From contig CM050446.2 of NCBI GenBank assembly GCA_027563935.2, forward strand, positions 124,822,499 through 124,886,498: DNA of 64,000 bases, read 5' to 3'. The notes below the pieces were generated by a model. The model was not told the DNA's origin, did not search any database, and saw only the letters and a list, made by a program, of their open reading frames with translations. The position numbers and the translations under genes were made by a program. Every line of letters starts with the position of its first letter. Position 1 is the stretch's first letter. Below are positions 45,633-57,399 of this stretch, one piece after another. This DNA is from Costus lasius. Its lineage: Eukaryota; Streptophyta; Magnoliopsida; Zingiberales; Costaceae.

Positions 45633-48600
45633 GTTCTTTTAGCTCCCGCTCCCAGATCTTTTTCTTCTTTTCTCCTCCCTCCTCTATCTGCGGAGATTCT
45701 TCCGAAGACCTTTTGTACCTTTAGATCGTTTCTTGTTCAAGATTTGCGATCGTGGGTGTTCTTGGGAACATAAAGAATTAAAGATGCAAGTTTGCCTGCC
45801 TATAATGCGGTTTTTTAGGTTTTACTTGGGAGGCGGTGAATTGCCGCTCCGCTTTTCTCGTCTGGATTGTGGGGCTTTCTCGATCTTGTACTAGTGCAAC
45901 GCCATCATCCATTAGACGGCTAGTGATGAGTTTTTCTTTCTGAAAGGAACATGTAATTAGCGATTGACTAGTTCTAAGTAGTGTAAATTACACGAATAGG
46001 ACAAAAGGCTACAATTTTATTTTGGGAATGGGACAAACAATTACAAGTTTGCTAGTATGACGCCATCTCCATTAGACGGATAGTGATTAGTTTTTCTATT
46101 TGAAAGGAACATGTAGTTAGCGTTTTACTTGTTTTAACTAGTTTAAGTTGCTAGGACAAAAAACTACATTTCATTTGGGAATGGGACAAAAAGTTTTGGT
46201 CGTAGTTTCACTTTGATACGTATTTCGCTTTAATGGAATATGGCCTAAATACATGTTTAAATCTAGTTAAAAATATTTTATAAATTGCTTAGGGCATAGA
46301 CAAAGAGGTTGAATGAAATATTACAGAACGTATTAGTTGATCTATTAGTAAAATTTTACTCTCTTACAATCACTTAAGTAATTCTTTAAAAGACATAAAA
46401 TAGGAGGTAAGTCTGCCATACCGAAACCTGGTCAACAATTTTCTGGCGCTCTTAGTTTCGCCTTCAATCCTTTATATGGATATGCAAATGACAAGTGTTG
46501 TTTCATGAGGTGGATTATCACATTCATTGTGACATGTGGTATTTCATTCAAACCTAAGGGTGCAAAAGTTTTGTTTGTTAAATTAGGAGAGTATTGTTAG
46601 ATACAATTGTTGTGGACCTACATGTATATTAATTGTATATGATTATCATGAGATTTAAGCCCAATCAAATAAAGAATATATTTGTGGGCTTTGAAACATA
46701 CGGGCCTTTTGTGTGTGTAGAGACATAAAATTATTTCTATTTGTGATGGGCCAAATTAGAAACAATATTTTATTAGTCATGGTCCCCAGACTTGTGTTTC
46801 TATTAATTATTAAAAGGATGTGTTCTTTTGAGAAAACTTTTCACCCTTTGTTAAGTATCTCATCATCTGAACAAAAGGAGACACAGAAAACACTCTCGAC
46901 AAAAAGAGATACAGAAAACACTCTCCTTCTCTTGAACATACAAAAGAAATATTCGAAGATCATGACAAAACAATTCCAAGCAGCAACAATCAATGAATTG
47001 GTTAAGTACACTTCCGCTCTAATCTTTCTCAATAGTATGATATAAAGCATTTGTACTGTGAACTGTTTCATCAAATTAGGATTTTTTTTACAATTGGTAT
47101 CAGGGCTAAATATATTTTTGAGACAAAAAAAAAATGCTTGATTTACTCAATGTTGAGTGTGGGAGAGGAGACAAGGTAAAAGACTTTGTCTTTGAAGAGT
47201 AATTTATTACTCTTCCCTTTCTCATTGGTAATAATGTTCAGATTTCTATTATTGGCATTACTCAAGCAATGAATTCAGAGTCCTTGACCAAAATTAAGAA
47301 ATTAATACAGAAGTATACACTTAACATACTTAAGAAGAAATGTCACTGAGGAGATCCACCGGAGAAAAGAGAAGTGTGATTTGGGATATGATTATATTTC
47401 TTTCTCTAAAAACATGAGGTTGAAATTGGCATGGTGGAAGATTATCCAATCAACTCCCATCAAGCCATTCAAAGTTATAACTCTCAGAAATAGATTAATG
47501 CCATGAATGAGAAAGTAAAGTCCACAAAAGGCAATGATGTTTGCAATTTTGTCCCACTGCATACTGGTGTAAAATCTATTGGGTGCAAATGAATATTTAA
47601 TACTAAGATAGATCCAAATGGTGTGGAGCAATATGAAACTTTTCTTGTTGTAAAAGATTTTACTAAAGAGGAAGACATAGAGCCTATTTGGCATAGCTGA
47701 AACTTATAGCTTTTGTTTATTGAAAAAATGTTGGTTGAAAAGTAGCCGGCTAAAAAAGTTTATAGGTGTTTCGATAAATAGTTGTGCTGGTTAGCAGTTG
47801 GGAGCACAAGCAGGCTATTTCTAAAAAATTTTGCAAGAGTTTACTTAATATTTATTACACAGGGTATCATGTGTACAACATACTAAAGAGGAACCAAACT
47901 CATACTCTTATAATTGTATCATTTAACCAAAAGGATGAATTATAAATTACATTTAAAATTTTTTAGTTCATCACAAAAATATTCATTTAATAATAAACTA
48001 TTTAAAATGTATTTGAATCACACACGTGATGGAACTACAATTTTAACTTAAGTTTCATTAATAGAAGAATATATTGATAAAAATCAACGAGCTCAAAATT
48101 GTTGTCGAAATCATTACAAAAGTGATAAGCATTATCAAAGTTGCTAAGATTTTATAGTTCTTAACTCACAGGTCATAACAAAACCAACACAAATGCAGAT
48201 TGAATCACTGAGATGAATTAATCAGTAACCAGTTTCTAAACGCAATATATGTTTAGACAATTCAATTCAGGAGGCTATGAAAACTAAGCATGGGAATAGA
48301 GCAATCTAGCAAAAAATATGCTATTTATACAATGAGAAAATCAATTTACTTAGTGTAGTAAAGAGCAGAATTTATACATAATTGACCAGGCAGCATAACA
48401 TATCATATGAGCTACTCTGCATGTACTGAATCTTTTCTTCTTGACCGGCTGAAGTGTGCAGCAGAGGGAGAAGGAGAAAAATCTTTGCTGTTAACTCGAC
48501 CGCTTTCTTCTTGCTTCCACCACCATTCCTTAGCCATTTGACTCCGAGGTTCCATCATCCACCGGGGAAGCAGCACCCATTTCCTTTTTGCCTTCAAAGC

Positions 48601-51600
48601 TAAAACTCTCGTCTTCAATTTTGGCCTTTATTCGAGACAACCTGAAATCGCATAGCTTCGTTCGGAAATCGAAGTCGAGGAGCACATTACCGAAGGATCG
48701 CACTCCAGATGGAGAAATGCGAGGGCTTGAGCAACATCAACGATAATTGAGAAGCGGCGATCCTAGTTGAGAGAAGAGGTGGAGGTAAAAAGGGCTTCTT
48801 GGAGGCTCCCATTTGGGATATGCACATATACGAGGAGACAGCGTCGATGGCCTTCAAGGCAGCAACGACAAAGGATGAGGGTCAGAGGGCAGCGAGGATT
48901 TGGAGCTCGTTCTGGAACTCATGATCGGAGGTGGCGGTGCAGGTGGGAGAGAAAGGGGAGGAGATGAGGCGCATGACGGCGACAGACTTAACATTAGGAA
49001 AAATCCCATCGAAGACGGCGGCGGAAGTGCTGCGGCCGCTGGTGCGAGAGGGGTCGAAGGCCGCGGTAGCCGAGCGGATGACGCGGTAGGAGAAGCAGCA
49101 AAGACAAAGGGGGTACGCGATGGCGACGATGGAGGAGGGGGAGGAAGACGATGTGCAGGGGAGAGTTTGGGTGTGGCAGAGGGAGAGATATAGGTAGAAG
49201 AAGAGAAGGAGGAGACCGAGGATGATGAGGGAGACCAAAGATCGATGATGAGAGGTATTTTTGGTGGGAAGAGAAGAAGAGCTATGACGTTGTTGGTCTA
49301 GCGAAACGAAAGTATCGCGTGTGAGGATCGAGTAGTCCAAGAGAACAGTGTTTTTTTGTGTAGTGGTTTCCAAAAGTAGCAAATGGCAACTACTCCCCGT
49401 TGTAGCAGCTTATGGGGTTTGGAATCCAAAAGCTGTTAGCCAAACGCAACAACTTCTCATTTTTTGCCGTTTTGACTAGCATAAGTCATTGACAAGCTGC
49501 GCCAAATGCAGCCATAGACTATAAAGAGACTCTCTCTGGTATCATCAAAAGACTCTTGTAGGATATAATAGCATTAGTAGCACATTTTGATTTTGAGTTA
49601 TATTACATTAATGTAAAGACTGAGTTTCTCAACAAAAATATTAAGGAGACAATTTATGTGATGCAACTTGAAAGCTTTATGTCAAAAGATTTGGAGCAAC
49701 TGGGTTTCAAACTAAAAAAATTATTTATAAGCTTTAGAAAGCTTCTCGTCATTGGTATTATAAATTTGAAATGAATGTTGTTCGTAATTGCATCTACTAC
49801 AATGGGAGTGTGTTTTTATAGTTTTATATGTCAATGAGATATTGCTTGCCAATAATGATATAAGCTTGTTGCACAAAATCAAGATATTTCTATCAAAAAA
49901 AATTTGAGATAAAAAATCCTAGGAACACCTCTTTTATATTAGGCATAAAAATACATTGAGATTGTTCACAGGGTATACTTAGTTATTACAAAAGAACTTT
50001 ATTGATTACTTAAGAGATTTGACATTTACAATTATAAACTAGGTTACACCCATTTGCTAAAGAAGATAAATTTAGTCTAAATCAATGTACTTAGAATGAG
50101 TTTAAAACTAAAAAAATGCAAAAAATTCCTTGTGTATAAGTTGTAGGGAGTTTTATATATGCTCAAGTTTGTACTTGTTTTGATCAACATTTTAAAAATC
50201 ATTTGTTTGTACTGGGCGGTACACATGGTTTGTACTTGTTTGAGCAGGGACCAGATGCAGAGCTGTAGCGAAGCAACGAAAGAGGCAAAAGAGGAGAACA
50301 AGAAGAAGAAGGAGAAGAAAGGGAAACAAGGAGGAGAAGAAAGCGGAAGCGGCATTCGCTGTGAGCACGAGTGGAAGTGGTGGACGCTACTTGCTCTCCC
50401 ACTTTCCTCTTCTTCTTCTTCTTCTTCTTTCTCCTATAGCCTCTTCGTCTTTCTCTCCTCTCCTCCTCATCTTCTTCTTCCTCCTTTGCTACCTCCTGCT
50501 TCTACAATTTCACTACAATGTCATACCAATCGGTACATATTGGTCCGAGTATGGACCGGTACCATGTCTCGAACCAGTTTTTCAAACCTTAGTTTAGATA
50601 TTTCGTACATTATTAGATTAATGTGCAATCTAGGAATGGATCATTAGAAAGTGATCAAATGAATCATGTGGTATTTACATAGAAAAAAGGACCATATGCT
50701 CCCATATAGGAAATCATATCAATTAGAGATCATCAGTTATTCTGATTTTGATTTCACTAGATGTTAAAACAGTTATAGATCTACTCTAGACTATATTTAC
50801 CTGCTAAGACGAGTCATTTCCTAGAAAAGTGCTAAGCAGACACTTAGCAATAGAAGCTCATCAAAGTCTAAACACATTGACATCAAGTTTCTAGTAGTTA
50901 AAAAAAGAGTTCAGAGTATTAGTGTGATATCTATAGAATATATTAGTATAAACTCTATAATTGCAGATTCGCTAACTAAGGATTTACTACTCAAGATCTT
51001 GCATGAGCACACTGCTCGCATTGTTGTCATATCACTTAGTGATACATTGGTTTAATGGGAGTTTGTATTTTGGATTTAGTTCTGTACACATTTTATATAT
51101 ATTTTTATTTTACCACATAATAAAGTTTATAGTCTATTTTCACAATATATTTGATTTGATCTCATTAAAGAATAAAGTTGGATGAGTTAGAAATAGGTGC
51201 GATAGGATTATATTGCATGAAATTTTTATGCTACAAATCTATACATGATCTATGTCATTGCTTGTATTGACATTTGTGACCATTGATCAGACAAGTTATG
51301 ATTTATGTGACAAAGGCCGCCATGATCCTATGTTGATATAATCATGACGAGATTGTTTAGAGATTTTCTAGTAATGATAGCAACATTGAGCTCATAAGGA
51401 TATAGTATAATATACAATTATGAAAGTAATATATATATGGCCCAAGTGAGAGATTATTAGATATAATTGTTGTGAACCTACATATATATTAATTGTATAG
51501 GGCTATCATGAGATTTATGTCTAATTAAAGTGATCAAATAAAGAATAAATTTATGGACTTTGGAACATATCACATTTTATGGGCCTCTTTTTGTGTGTAA

Positions 51601-54600
51601 AGACCTAAAATTGTTTCTATTTTGTGATTGGGCTAAATTAAAAACAATATTTTATGAGTCATGGTCGACAAGATGAATATTTCTATTTATTATTAAAAGG
51701 GTATGTCCTTTTGAGGAAACTTTTTCCCTTTTGTTTAAGAGATACGGAAAACAAAACACTCTTTTTCTCTTGAATGTCCAAAAGAAACACAAGGTCTTCG
51801 AAGATCAAGACAAAACAATTCCAAATGGCAACAATCAATAGATTGGCCAGATATGCTTCTGCTCTAATCTCTCTTTCTCAATGGTTTGACATAAAGAACA
51901 TGGACAATGGACTGTTTTCATCAAATTAGGATTTTCTTACAAGTACATGGAAGTAATTAACAGTATATCTTAATTCCTATGTCATTTGTATTGATGGGGT
52001 AGTGGTGGAGATATATTTCAAGCTGTCATTTATCAAACAAAAGCATTACCTTTTCATGATCTAGACTTGTTTAACAAAAAGAATATTCATGTGAAACTGG
52101 AATAAGCCATGCGATATATTAGTCAGATTGGTTGAACTTTGTAAGTTTAACTTCCAGCATGAATAATGGGTCTGAATTTGAGCCTTTTCTTTCAAATAGC
52201 CTCAAAATTAGTCAATATTTTTGGTGTTCTAAATTGTTACCACAAAAAAAAAATATATGAATCCGATACAGGAAGTTGGATAGAGCCAAACTTGACTATG
52301 TTCAATCTTGTTTATTATGGAGAAAGAACAAACAAGCTCATATCTTGTATAAGGCTGGTTGATCCTGAGGCTTATAAATCTTGCAAGCTGATCTCAAGCT
52401 AATATTTTTGTAGTTATACATGAAATACTTCAGTCACAAATGAAATGCTAGGTGCACATTTATGTAAAAATACTTTTATGTTTATATATGCTCTAGAATA
52501 CCTAAATGTGTTCACAACAAATAATTCACAGGCTTTTGTTTAAGAATGTTAATGCATATTGCTTGCCTATGTTCAAAGTTGCTTGTTATTTTATCGAGCT
52601 TAAAATTTTGTCCATGCCTCATTATTCTTATTAGATTTAGGAGAAAGATTGATATTTTATTTAAGTTCACTTGTATGTTGTACCACTTTTAATATCATGC
52701 ATTGTGGTAACAATCAAGTAGTAGTGTCTCAGATATTAGAAATTAAAATTCTTATATTGTGCACAAATGGAATACTTTGTTTTATTTTGTAATCTGCCAT
52801 GTGCATACATTACATGTTTCTTGCAGACTGGACCTGAAAGTATTATAATGCTGAAATTGAAAATCTACATGGATCCTTCATATTGATGAAGACTTTTTTT
52901 TTAAGACCTAAGATTCTTAAATTATATTGCATCTCTCCTCATGATTATCTTTGTATCAAGCTCATGATAACTTCCATTTTTATTTCATTTTTTGCAACTT
53001 GATATATTGTATTTGCTGGTTTTTTATATTATCCCAGCAATCTGTTGTCAAATATAAGTTTCTTAAATACTTAAATCATTTTAAATTATGTGTTTTAATT
53101 TTTATGTGGTAGTGCATCTGGATTCTGGCGGCTTATAGAACTAATCCAATATACTTGTGGTTGTTGGTTATTGTCATGACAATAAGGATTATGACTGCAG
53201 AAATTGAAGACTCGGGTAATAAAACAAGATATTAATCCAGTCTGGAATGATGACTTGACTCTTTCTATTGAAGACCCAACACTTCCAGTGAGACTAGTAT
53301 GTTTCTTCAAAATTTATCTCTACTTGCCACCTTACATATTACAAAGAGAAAATTAGTTTCCTATTAATTAAGTACTGCAGATTATACGGTTTTTTATTTC
53401 AATATTTCTTCTAGCAAATTCCTTGCAATTGTTTGTTCTACTTGTGTATAATTCAATGAACTTATATGCTATTGATGAATGAGTTTCCGATTCATGTGCA
53501 TGATAGTCAAATAAACATGTACAAGTAGAGATGTGAATGGGGTTAGAGAACATGAAAATCAATATCTTGCTCTTAAGTATCAATATCAAACCTCCATATC
53601 TGACCAATTCCCGAATAGATTTTGGAGTTGACAAAGTGCTACTAATCAAGGATTAGTAAAGTGCGTACCGGTATAGTACCAGCAAATTGGGCGAGATCTC
53701 GCCATGTCCGCCGCTGCTTCTCGCCGAAGGCGGAAGCTTCAAACAAAACTTCCAGCGGCAATGGAACGAAGCTTCCGCAGCTTCTGTGCTGCCATCCACT
53801 GCTTGCGTGCTCCGACCCTTGCTTCAGTGTCGGTCCCTCGCTGGACCGGTACCAATAAGAGGAACCGGTCCTCAAACACTGCAGCTCAGATGGTTAAGGG
53901 GTCATGACTCGTGAGGGTCATGGACAGGGGTCGAATCCCGCTGCAGACGTGAATTGTTTGGGGTAACGGGGATCCAAACCGGGATTCGTGAGGTCGGAGG
54001 GACCTAGCCCGCTGGGCCTAGACCTGTTACGGGTGGGGTGGCCCTAACAAAAAAGGCGCCTTTTTTTGTTAGGGCCACCACCCGTAATAGGTCCAGGCCC
54101 AGCGGGCTAGGTCACCCCGACCTCACGAATCCCGGTTTGGATCCCCGTTACCCCAAACAATTCACGTCTGCAGCAGGATTCGACCCCTGTCCATGACCCT
54201 CACAAGTCATGACCCTTTAACCATTGGGATTCGACCCCTGTCCATGACCCTCACGAGTCATGACCCTTTAACCATCTGAGCGGCGCCTTTTTTGTTAGGG
54301 CCACCCCACCCGTAACAGGTCTAGGCCCAGCGGGCTAGGTCCCTCCGACCTCACGAATCCTGGTTTGGATCCCCGTTACCCCAAACAATTCACGTCTGCA
54401 GCGGGATTCGACCCCTGTCCATGACCCTCACGAGTCATGACCCTTTAACCATTGAGCTGCAACTGAGTAGGTTGTGAGATTTGCTCATCTTGGGCACTCA
54501 CACACAAAATGAAGCTAGGAATTGATAATGTTTTCTTTTATTTCAAAGTTTAGTACCTTTAGACTTGTCTCAATTAGAATTCAAAAAGAAAACCAGATGT

Positions 54601-56061
54601 TAATTAGTCTATGTTTGTTACTTAAATATACAAACCCCAATAATAATTGGATAGACTGGTAAGATATAAACAAATCCAATAACATATAAGTTATTAGACT
54701 TCCTTTCTTAACCGGAGTTAAAAGTAGGGGTGAGCATTCGGTAAAAATCGAAACCAAATTTACCGAAATTTTTTATACCAAATTTTTAAAAACTGAAACC
54801 GAACCAAATTTCCGAAAAACCGAAATTTTACATAACCAAATTTACAAAAAAAAATTCGGTAAATTCGGTAAATTACCGAAAAGTTTAATTATTAAGGATT
54901 TAGTTAATTATATGATTAGTAATTAGGTTATTAGGTATTAAATAATAGATTTTAAACTTTTAGTAACTAGTTATACTATAATAAAATAAAATTATAATAT
55001 AATATATTTTTTTAATATTTTAATATATATATTGGTAACTTCAGTTTTTTACCGAACCAAAAAGAAACCGAACCGAAAACCGAAAACTGAATGTTACTAA
55101 ACTTATTACCGAAACCGAAACCGAAATATTCTTTACTGAACCGAATTTGCCGAAATTTTCGGTAATCGGTAAAAACTGAATTAACCGAACCGAATGCTCA
55201 CCCCTAGTCAAAAGGCCGAGATAAATGCTAAGAAAATCTTCTCTTCATCTTGTGATTAAACACCTGATTTCTTTTAAACTTCCATTCTCAAATTTTACCT
55301 TATGTATAAAATTGCAATTGCTTGACAACACCAACTCAATCAAGATAGTTAATTCTCTGTCAGAAATCAGAATAGATGATTCTGATTTAGAAAGCTGACC
55401 TGACCTGCGTTGCCAATCCCAACCCTCAACAATATTAACTACGATGGTTGTGCCCATTTCAGGCCTAGTGTTCGAGCATCAAGCTTTTCATCATCTTCTT
55501 TTCAGGTTCTACTCGTCGCATTGCACGAGATGTTCATTTTTTAAATAAGCAGATGATTGTCACGAAAATAGATTGATAATTACTTAATGCAATGTACCAC
55601 ATCATCATGTCTGCTGTCTTTTCTATATCCATTTAACATATCGTAGGAATCGATCGATCGAACCTACTTTTTTCATACAAGTAGCAAAAAAAAAATTCTT
55701 GACAAGTGACTAGCATTCTAGGCCTATCATCAGTCTGAAATTTTACCCAGATGTAAAATCATTATTGCAGGAAGTATATGACAAGGACACATTCAGTCGG
55801 GACGATCCCATGGGCGATGCCGAGTTCGAAATAGGCCCGTTTGTGGAAGCTGTTAAGATGAACTTGGAAGACGTCCCAAACGGCTACATAATAACAAAGC
55901 TGGCACCAAATAGGCAGAACTGCTTGGCTGAGGAGAGCGCCATATATGTTTCAGAAGGTAAGGTATGTCAAGACCTTGTCCTTCGGCTTAGAAATATTGA
56001 ATCTGGTGAAGTGGAGCTACAGTTGCAGTGGCTCAGCATTCCAGGCTCCAGGGGCTTCTGA
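45516..56061 (+). CDS. CAR-family small C2-domain protein, three exons
   Basis: Exons 45516-45632, 53201-53296 and 55771-56061 encode 167 residues with intact phase and GT/AG borders (introns 7,568 and 2,474 bases). The product is a single C2 domain: LGLLRVRVQRGVNLAVRD, SSDPYVVLR, KTRVIKQDINPVWNDDLTL, then VYDKDTFSRDDPMGDAEF. Aspartates at about residues 24, 29, 75, 77 and 83 fit the calcium-binding loops. The segment EDVPNGYIITKLAPNRQNCLA before VCQDLVLRLRN is the extension typical of CAR (C2-domain ABA-related) proteins. Family members bind phospholipid membranes with calcium and recruit ABA receptors; that role is known for the family and inferred here. Length agrees with the usual 165-180 residues. 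Both introns are full of transposons, so expression is uncertain. Confidence 0.85.
45899..46215 (+). repeat. Imperfect direct repeat in intron 1
   Basis: A unit of about 170 bases occurs twice: ACGCCATC, CATTAGACGG, TAGTGAT, GAAAGGAACATGTA and GGGAATGGGACAAA recur in order (from about 45900 and 46070). Confidence 0.6.
46595..47092 (+). repeat. Copia 5' LTR (498 bp)
   Basis: Similar over its length to 51455-51941 with small indels. It contains GTGGGCTTTGAAACATA and CAAAACAATTCCAA, shared by both LTRs. Confidence 0.87.
47107..47681 (+). pseudogene. Copia gag remnant
   Basis: The region after the PBS has broken gag-like coding in several frames; no domain can be assigned firmly. Assignment rests on position between the 5' LTR and the inserted TIR element. 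Confidence 0.45.
47682..49512. mobile_element. TIR transposon carrying a receptor-like kinase fragment
   Basis: The left end GCCTATTTGGC and the complement of the right end, GCTGCATTTGGC, are inverted repeats. CATAGA directly flanks both sides (47676-47681 and 49513-49518). The ends are the kind seen in non-autonomous plant TIR elements; superfamily not assignable. The only recognisable content is a kinase gene fragment on the minus strand (48420-49382). No transposase is present, so it would be a Pack-type, gene-capturing element. Confidence 0.65.
48420..49382 (-). pseudogene. Captured receptor-like Ser/Thr kinase fragment
   Basis: Minus strand, several frames. A hydrophobic segment (SLVSLIILGLLLLFFYLYL) precedes the kinase start FSYRVIRSATAAFDPSRTSG, SVAVMRLISSPF and FQNELQILAALRS. 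Further on come CLLVYVHIPNGSLQEALF, then FSIIVDVAQALAFLHLECDP, then, in a shifted frame, VLLDFDFRTKLCDFRLSRIK. The catalytic-loop region between DP and VLLD, normally with HGDVKPSN, is deleted. A stop replaces the tryptophan expected before DRRF. The pattern resembles plant receptor-like kinases of the At4g25390 type; that subfamily call is from memory of the family and tentative. Confidence 0.72.
49519..51050 (+). pseudogene. Copia reverse transcriptase/RNase H remnant
   Basis: RT similarity is visible at about 49,550-50,060 (LVAHFDFELYYINVKTEFLN; VYLVITKELY; LLKRFDIYNYKL) with many stops and frameshifts. The end of RNase H is at about 50,800-51,030 (HIDIKFLVVKKRVQS; IADSLTKDLLLKILHEHTA). 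Between them an unrelated repeat lies at about 50,195-50,590. Confidence 0.7.
50195..50590. repeat. Purine/pyrimidine fold-back repeat
   Basis: A GAA/GGA-rich stretch (50276-50345) and a CTT/CTC-rich stretch (50398-50490) can pair as a long imperfect hairpin. The right end contains TGGACCGGTACCATG and AACCAGTTTTTCAAACC. A related tail is at 53842-53878. Confidence 0.45.
51455..51941 (+). repeat. Copia 3' LTR (487 bp)
   Basis: It begins TATTAGATATAATTG (TG changed to TA) after the purine-rich GCCCAAGTGAGAGAT and ends TTCTTACA, then AGTAC. Confidence 0.87.
51947..53200 (+). other. Remainder of intron 1
   Basis: AT-rich with no recognised element; it ends in the splice acceptor GACTGCAG at 53193-53200. 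Confidence 0.5.
53201..53296 (+). CDS. CAR-like gene, exon 2
   Basis: 96 bases, codons 40-71: KLKTRVIKQDINPVWNDD then LTLSIEDPTLPVRL. Acceptor TGCAG and donor GTATGT are canonical. Confidence 0.88.
53660..53878. repeat. ACCGGTA-bounded repeat in intron 2
   Basis: It begins GTACCGGTATAGTACC and ends TGGACCGGTACCAATAAG, CCGGTCCTCAAAC. It shares the tail with the repeat at 50195-50590. The GC-rich centre repeats GGAAGCTTC/GAAGCTTCC. Confidence 0.4.
53879..54055 (+). repeat. tRNA-derived SINE, copy 1
   Basis: The head CTGCAGCTCAGATGGTTAAG fits an A box and GGGGTCGAATCCCG a B box. The tail ends in CCCTAACAAAAAA. The same sequence occurs twice more on the opposite strand immediately to the right. 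Confidence 0.75.
54056..54281 (-). repeat. tRNA-derived SINE, copy 2, with internal duplication
   Basis: Inverted relative to copy 1. The junction is a perfect palindrome, AAAAAAGGCGCCTTTTTT. About 48 bases around the B box (GATTCGACCCCTGTCCATG) are duplicated (54177-54274). Confidence 0.75.
54282..54462 (-). repeat. tRNA-derived SINE, copy 3
   Basis: Same orientation as copy 2 and again entered through GGCGCCTTTTTTG. It ends AACCATTGAGCTGCAA. Confidence 0.75.
54725..55206. mobile_element. hAT-like element, TAGGGGTGAGCA family (482 bp)
   Basis: TIRs TAGGGGTGAGCATTCGGT and its complement. Flanking octamers are GTTAAAAG (54717-54724) and GTCAAAAG (55207-55214), one mismatch. The arms are made of repeated CCGAAA/ATTCGGT-like units and the centre is AT-rich. 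It lies in intron 2 of the CAR-like gene. Confidence 0.88.
55771..56061 (+). CDS. CAR-like gene, exon 3
   Basis: Codons 72-167 and TGA, from EVYDKDTFSRDDPMGDAEF to LQWLSIPGSRGF. The acceptor is ATTATTGCAG. This exon carries the third calcium loop and the CAR-type extension. Confidence 0.9.
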   Translation, partial: EVYDKDTFSRDDPMGDAEFEIGPFVEAVKMNLEDVPNGYIITKLAPNRQNCLAEESAIYVSEGKVCQDLVLRLRNIESGEVELQLQWLSIPGSRGF

Positions 56062-57399
56062 CTTCCCCAGCGTCATCGTTCATGCACCAATTGAGGAATT
56101 TCTGGAAGAAACTTATGTGGGTGTTTGTTGTTGTCTATATAAATGTATTAACTAGAACCAGATGTACTTTGGACCTCTCTACTGTGTGAACCCGGGATAC
56201 GGCCTCAAAAGTACTAATACTAGAGCCAACTTACTGTGCTATTTTTGTTTACCAAAAGTTGTGGACCTGAGATAAAGAGTGAAGCTATAGAAGAACTATT
56301 GATTTGTAAAAGAAAATTTCCCGAGCTTCTTTTCTCACTGGCATCTGAATAGTTTCTGCACTATGAATGCTTCTACATGAAAAATTGTTTTGAAAATTAG
56401 CCGAAGGAACTGTCTGAGAAGCATTTTCCAATATACATATCTTTACTTTTGCAAAAAAAAAAAAAAATGCAAAACCATGAAGTATCTAATTAGTTTATGT
56501 GATGTGTTTGATAAATTTGTAAATAAGCTTGTGTAAAATGTTTAATAAATTTTTCAATAAGAATTTAAACTCGGGGTAGCATCTGGTTAGAAATGACAAG
56601 AACTACTTATAGAATAATAAATATAGTTGGCATAATAATGGTTGTAGAACTAGAAGTTCACTAAATTTGCTTGAACAAGATCACATTCTTCCGGATCTTG
56701 CCATTAAAAAGTAGAAAAGTTGTTTAACTTATTCTTATCTTAAGAAAATTTTTTAAATTGATAAAAAAATGTAATTTTGAGGACTCAAAGTTGTCATTTA
56801 GTCAAGTCATCATAACCTTGCCCCACGGTCAGACGCTTCGTATGTTCACCCTATCCTTTAATTTTGATTTTTCACACTTAGCTAAATTAAAAATAAATCA
56901 CACTTAATCAAATTCTTTATGTGCCATTTGGCGAAATTTTTTTTACCATAAGGTACCCTACTACACTACATGTTCGGTCTTATTCAAGACACGAATATTT
57001 ATGTAAAGTACAAATCCTCATGCAAATCAACATACATAAAATTTTGGTCAATATACACTAACATCTAAAGTCAATATATATAATGTTCAGTCAACACACA
57101 TGATCTGAAATCAATATACATAAAATTTCGATCAATATATACGAGCATCTGAAGTCATATACACAATATTTAGTCAATATACATAATATTAAAATTTCGT
57201 ATGTATTAATTGAACTCGTGTATATTGACTTTATATGTTTGTATATATTGACTGAAACTCTATGTATATTAATTTGTATCAAGATTTATACCATAAGCTG
57301 ATGAGAATACCTTGTGCAAAAAAAGCTCCTGTTTGGCCAGGCGAGATGCACAACAGTGTGGACCCACTCACACAAACCGAGCACGTATGGTACTACTAC
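56062..57399 (+). other. CAR-like gene 3' flank with AT-rich fold-back
   Basis: 56062 to about 56,900 contains the likely 3' UTR. About 56,930-57,350 is a fold-back-like region: GGCGAAATTTTTTTTACC and AAGGTACCC on the left face TACCTTGTGCAAAAAAA on the right. Degenerate repeats of TCAATATACATAAAATTT lie between. The same structure recurs at about 62,080-62,510. Confidence 0.5.

Larger units (their letters stand above)
46595..51941 (+). mobile_element. Ty1/copia element in intron 1 of the CAR-like gene
   Basis: 5' LTR 46595-47092 (TGTTAGATAC to TTTACA), PBS at 47095 (TGGTATCAGGGC, near-match to the initiator tRNA-Met site), 3' LTR 51455-51941, and flanking pentamers AGTAT and AGTAC (one mismatch). 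The internal region is heavily decayed and carries another transposon (47682-49512). It lies in the same orientation as the host gene. Confidence 0.88.

Noticed and set aside
49000..49200. Glycine-rich plus-strand ORF at 48900-49193
   Set aside because: It is antisense to the kinase fragment, whose minus-strand frame has recognisable kinase motifs.
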